A stretch of 6,246 nt of DNA from CAZTXD01 sp964617995 (GTDB lineage Bacteria; Actinomycetota; Acidimicrobiia; Spongiisociales; ZC4RG35). Positions 5,065 to 6,246 of the stretch are shown piece by piece. The stretch lies in NCBI GenBank assembly GCA_964617995.1, contig CAZTXD010000177.1, positions 1 to 6,246 on the forward strand, given 5' to 3'. The translations under genes and the position numbers were made by a program. Below the pieces are notes generated by a model. It saw nothing but the letters and a program-made list of their open reading frames with translations, was not told the DNA's origin and searched no databases. Numbering within the stretch: position 1 is the first letter of the stretch; each line of letters begins with the position of its first letter.

Positions 5065-5766
5065 ATGAACGTCCGAGAGTTGATGACCACCGATCTGATC
5101 ACGGTGGGGAGCGATGCCTCACTGAAGGAGGCGGCGCGTCGAATGATCGAGGGGGGCGTCAGCGGCCTTCTCGTCACCGACGACGACGGTGCTCTCCTGG
5201 GAGTCATCACCGAAGCCGACTTCGTCAAGGCCGAGTCCGACCGTCGGGCTGGCAAGCGCGCCCGCCTGCTCCAGTGGCTCAGTCACGACGACACCGAGAT
5301 CCCGGACACGGAACGTCTGGTGGGCGACGTGATGACTGCCGAAGTGGTCACGCTGGGTCCAGATGCCGACCACGCCGAGGCCGCCCGCCTGATGAGGAAG
5401 GCCGGGGTGAAGCGTCTCCCGATCGTCGACGACGACGGCCGTCCGGTCGGCATCATCAGCCGGTCCGACATCATGCGCGCATTCGCCCGTGCCGATTCCG
5501 ACATCATCGCCGAGATCACGGGCCATGTGATGAAGGACATCCTCTGGATCGATCCCAAGCGGGTTGATGTCCGCTCGGAGGAGGGCAATGTGAAATTGCG
5601 GGGTCAGCTGGAGACGCGCAGCGACGCCACTCTGTTGGAAGACCTAACCCGTCGGATCGATGGCGTGGTCTCGGTGGACTCCGAGCTCACCTGGGAGATC
5701 GACAACACGAAGCTCGAGATGACTTCTCCCCCACCCTCGGGCTTGCGCCGCTCCAACTGGCGTTGA
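5065..5766 (+). CDS. CBS-domain pair protein with C-terminal BON domain
   Basis: The 233-residue soluble protein has two CBS motifs, at about 6-56 (VRELMTTDLITVGSDASLKE ... LLGVITEADF) and 87-142 (VGDVMTAEVVTLGPDADHAE ... PVGIISRSDIMRAF). A BON domain follows at about 146-213 (VDVRSEEGNVKLRGQLETRS ... VVSVDSELTWEID). CBS pairs form a Bateman module that usually senses adenosine nucleotides. BON domains are thought to bind membranes or other macromolecules. With no signal peptide, the protein is probably cytoplasmic. CBS-plus-BON proteins are common in Actinobacteria, often linked to stress or dormancy, but no specific role can be read here. It could couple cell energy state to the neighbouring antiporter, which is speculation based only on order. 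The final 15 or so residues are Pro/Ser/Arg-rich and probably disordered. Confidence 0.9.
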   Translation: MNVRELMTTDLITVGSDASLKEAARRMIEGGVSGLLVTDDDGALLGVITEADFVKAESDRRAGKRARLLQWLSHDDTEIPDTERLVGDVMTAEVVTLGPDADHAEAARLMRKAGVKRLPIVDDDGRPVGIISRSDIMRAFARADSDIIAEITGHVMKDILWIDPKRVDVRSEEGNVKLRGQLETRSDATLLEDLTRRIDGVVSVDSELTWEIDNTKLEMTSPPPSGLRRSNWR

Positions 5767-5998
5767 TCTCCGGGGCGCCATCGAATCCGAAAGTAGCGAC
5801 GTCGACCGCTACAAGGCCGAGAGCATTAACGTCGGCTGGTCCATGGCGCCACCAATCTCTATCCGGATGGCCACGATCCCCCTGGAATCATCGGGATCGA
5901 GGTGACCTCGACGCCGGTCGCCGTGATCACGTTGTTGCCGGCTGACAACGAAAGGGGCGCTGGACCCGGCCAAATGATCATTCATAGGGGTGGCGCTC
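5767..5998. other. Intergenic region with no convincing gene
   Basis: No open frame here has a ribosome binding site and plausible protein. A 6-bp inverted repeat GTAGCG/CGCTAC (5793-5798 / 5807-5812, 8-nt loop) 26 nt after the CBS/BON stop may help end that transcript. Short stretches in two different plus frames (around 5790-5850 and 5850-5910, the latter reading NLYPDGHDPPGIIGIEV) faintly recall DUF2283-type proteins and could be a frameshifted remnant, but similarity is too short to call. The plus-strand TAACGT at 5827-5832 resembles the -10 box of the receiver gene but precedes no start. Confidence 0.5.
5973..5990 (+). promoter_or_regulatory. Palindrome and ribosome binding site before the antiporter gene
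   Basis: AATGATCATT (5973-5982) is a perfect 10-bp palindrome in an AT-rich patch 16 nt before the antiporter ATG, possibly an operator half or promoter element. AGGGG (5986-5990) follows as a Shine-Dalgarno 8 nt before the ATG at 5999. The ribosome site is reasonably supported; a regulatory role for the palindrome is a guess. Confidence 0.35.
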
Positions 5999-6246
5999 AT
6001 GCATGAAGAGATCCTGATGCTGGCGCTGGTACTGGCGGCGGCACTCATCGGGGGACGGATCGCCAGCCGTATCGGGTATCCCCCGATCCTCGGGGAGATC
6101 GTCGCCGGCATACTCTTCGGCCCTCCCGTCATCGGAATTCTGCAGCGAAACGAGGCGATCGACGTTCTCGGGGAGTTCGGGGTCCTGCTGATGATGCTGT
6201 ACATCGGGATGCACCTCGATCTCGGTGACCTGAAGCGGGCCTCTGT
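5999..6246 (+). CDS. CPA2-family cation:proton antiporter, KefB type (N-terminal part, runs off right edge)
   Basis: The first 82 residues of a membrane protein that continues past the window. They begin MHEEILMLALVLAAALIGGR (first helix). Next comes the conserved GYPPILGEIVAGILFGPPVI (residues 26-45), matching the helix-2 motif G-x-P-x-x-LGE-x-x-AG-x-x-x-GP of CPA2 exchangers. LGEFGVLLMMLYIGMHLDL (57-75) follows, matching the helix-3 LxExGxxxLxFxxGL motif. These proteins exchange Na+ or K+ for protons, or act as K+ efflux channels. The ion-binding helices and any C-terminal RCK/TrkA-N domain are outside the window, so the ion and regulation cannot be stated. ATG 5999 is supported by AGGGG 8 nt upstream and by the helix beginning at once. 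Confidence 0.9.
   Translation, partial: MHEEILMLALVLAAALIGGRIASRIGYPPILGEIVAGILFGPPVIGILQRNEAIDVLGEFGVLLMMLYIGMHLDLGDLKRAS

Noticed and set aside
5809..6204. A minus-strand open frame of about 131 codons across the intergenic gap and the antiporter start
   Set aside because: It is opposite a recognisable antiporter N-terminus, has no ribosome binding site and resembles no family; treated as a shadow.

Overview
This window looks like chromosomal DNA from a high-GC actinobacterium. The strongest lineage marker is the start of a WhiB-family protein at the left edge, because WhiB iron-sulfur regulators are essentially confined to Actinobacteria and their phages. The G/C-rich third codon positions and several promoters that appear to give leaderless transcripts fit the same picture. 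I cannot name a genus from sequence alone.

Layout from left to right. Positions 1-133 (minus) hold the first 44 codons of a whiB-like gene that runs off the edge, with its own promoter at about 171-199. Positions 224-1432 (minus) encode an NfeD-like lipoprotein and membrane protein whose ClpP-class protease domain has lost its catalytic residues. A divergent intergenic region (1433-1549) contains a striking 26-bp-stem inverted repeat flanked by two TAACNT -10 boxes, each 8-9 nt from a start codon. Positions 1550-1945 (plus) encode a stand-alone receiver-domain protein. It meets the next operon tail to tail with only 7 bp between stop codons.

Positions 4452 down to 1953 (minus) form a compact ECF-type transition-metal uptake operon. 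The order is a CbiM/NikM permease with a fused C-terminal PDGLE (NikN-like) segment, then the CbiQ transmembrane coupling protein, then the CbiO ATPase. The spacing is 11 nt and then an ATGA overlap. Divergent from it (4507-4965, plus) is a Fur-family metalloregulator. The 54-bp gap between them contains TTGCGA-N5-TCGCAA, which closely fits the Nur (nickel uptake regulator) box known from Streptomyces and overlaps the operon's predicted promoter. Together these suggest a self-contained nickel-responsive uptake module: when metal is sufficient, the Fur-like protein binds the box and shuts off the transporter. Nickel rather than cobalt is an inference, from the operator, the PDGLE segment and the lack of room for a cobalamin riboswitch.

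Positions 5065-5766 (plus) encode a two-CBS-plus-BON protein. A 232-bp gap without a convincing gene follows, and the window ends inside the N-terminus of a CPA2 (KefB-type) cation:proton antiporter (5999 onward). Most genes belong to ordinary families. The items most worth a second look are the long hairpin with mirrored promoters, the protease-dead NfeD and the nickel operator/regulator pairing.
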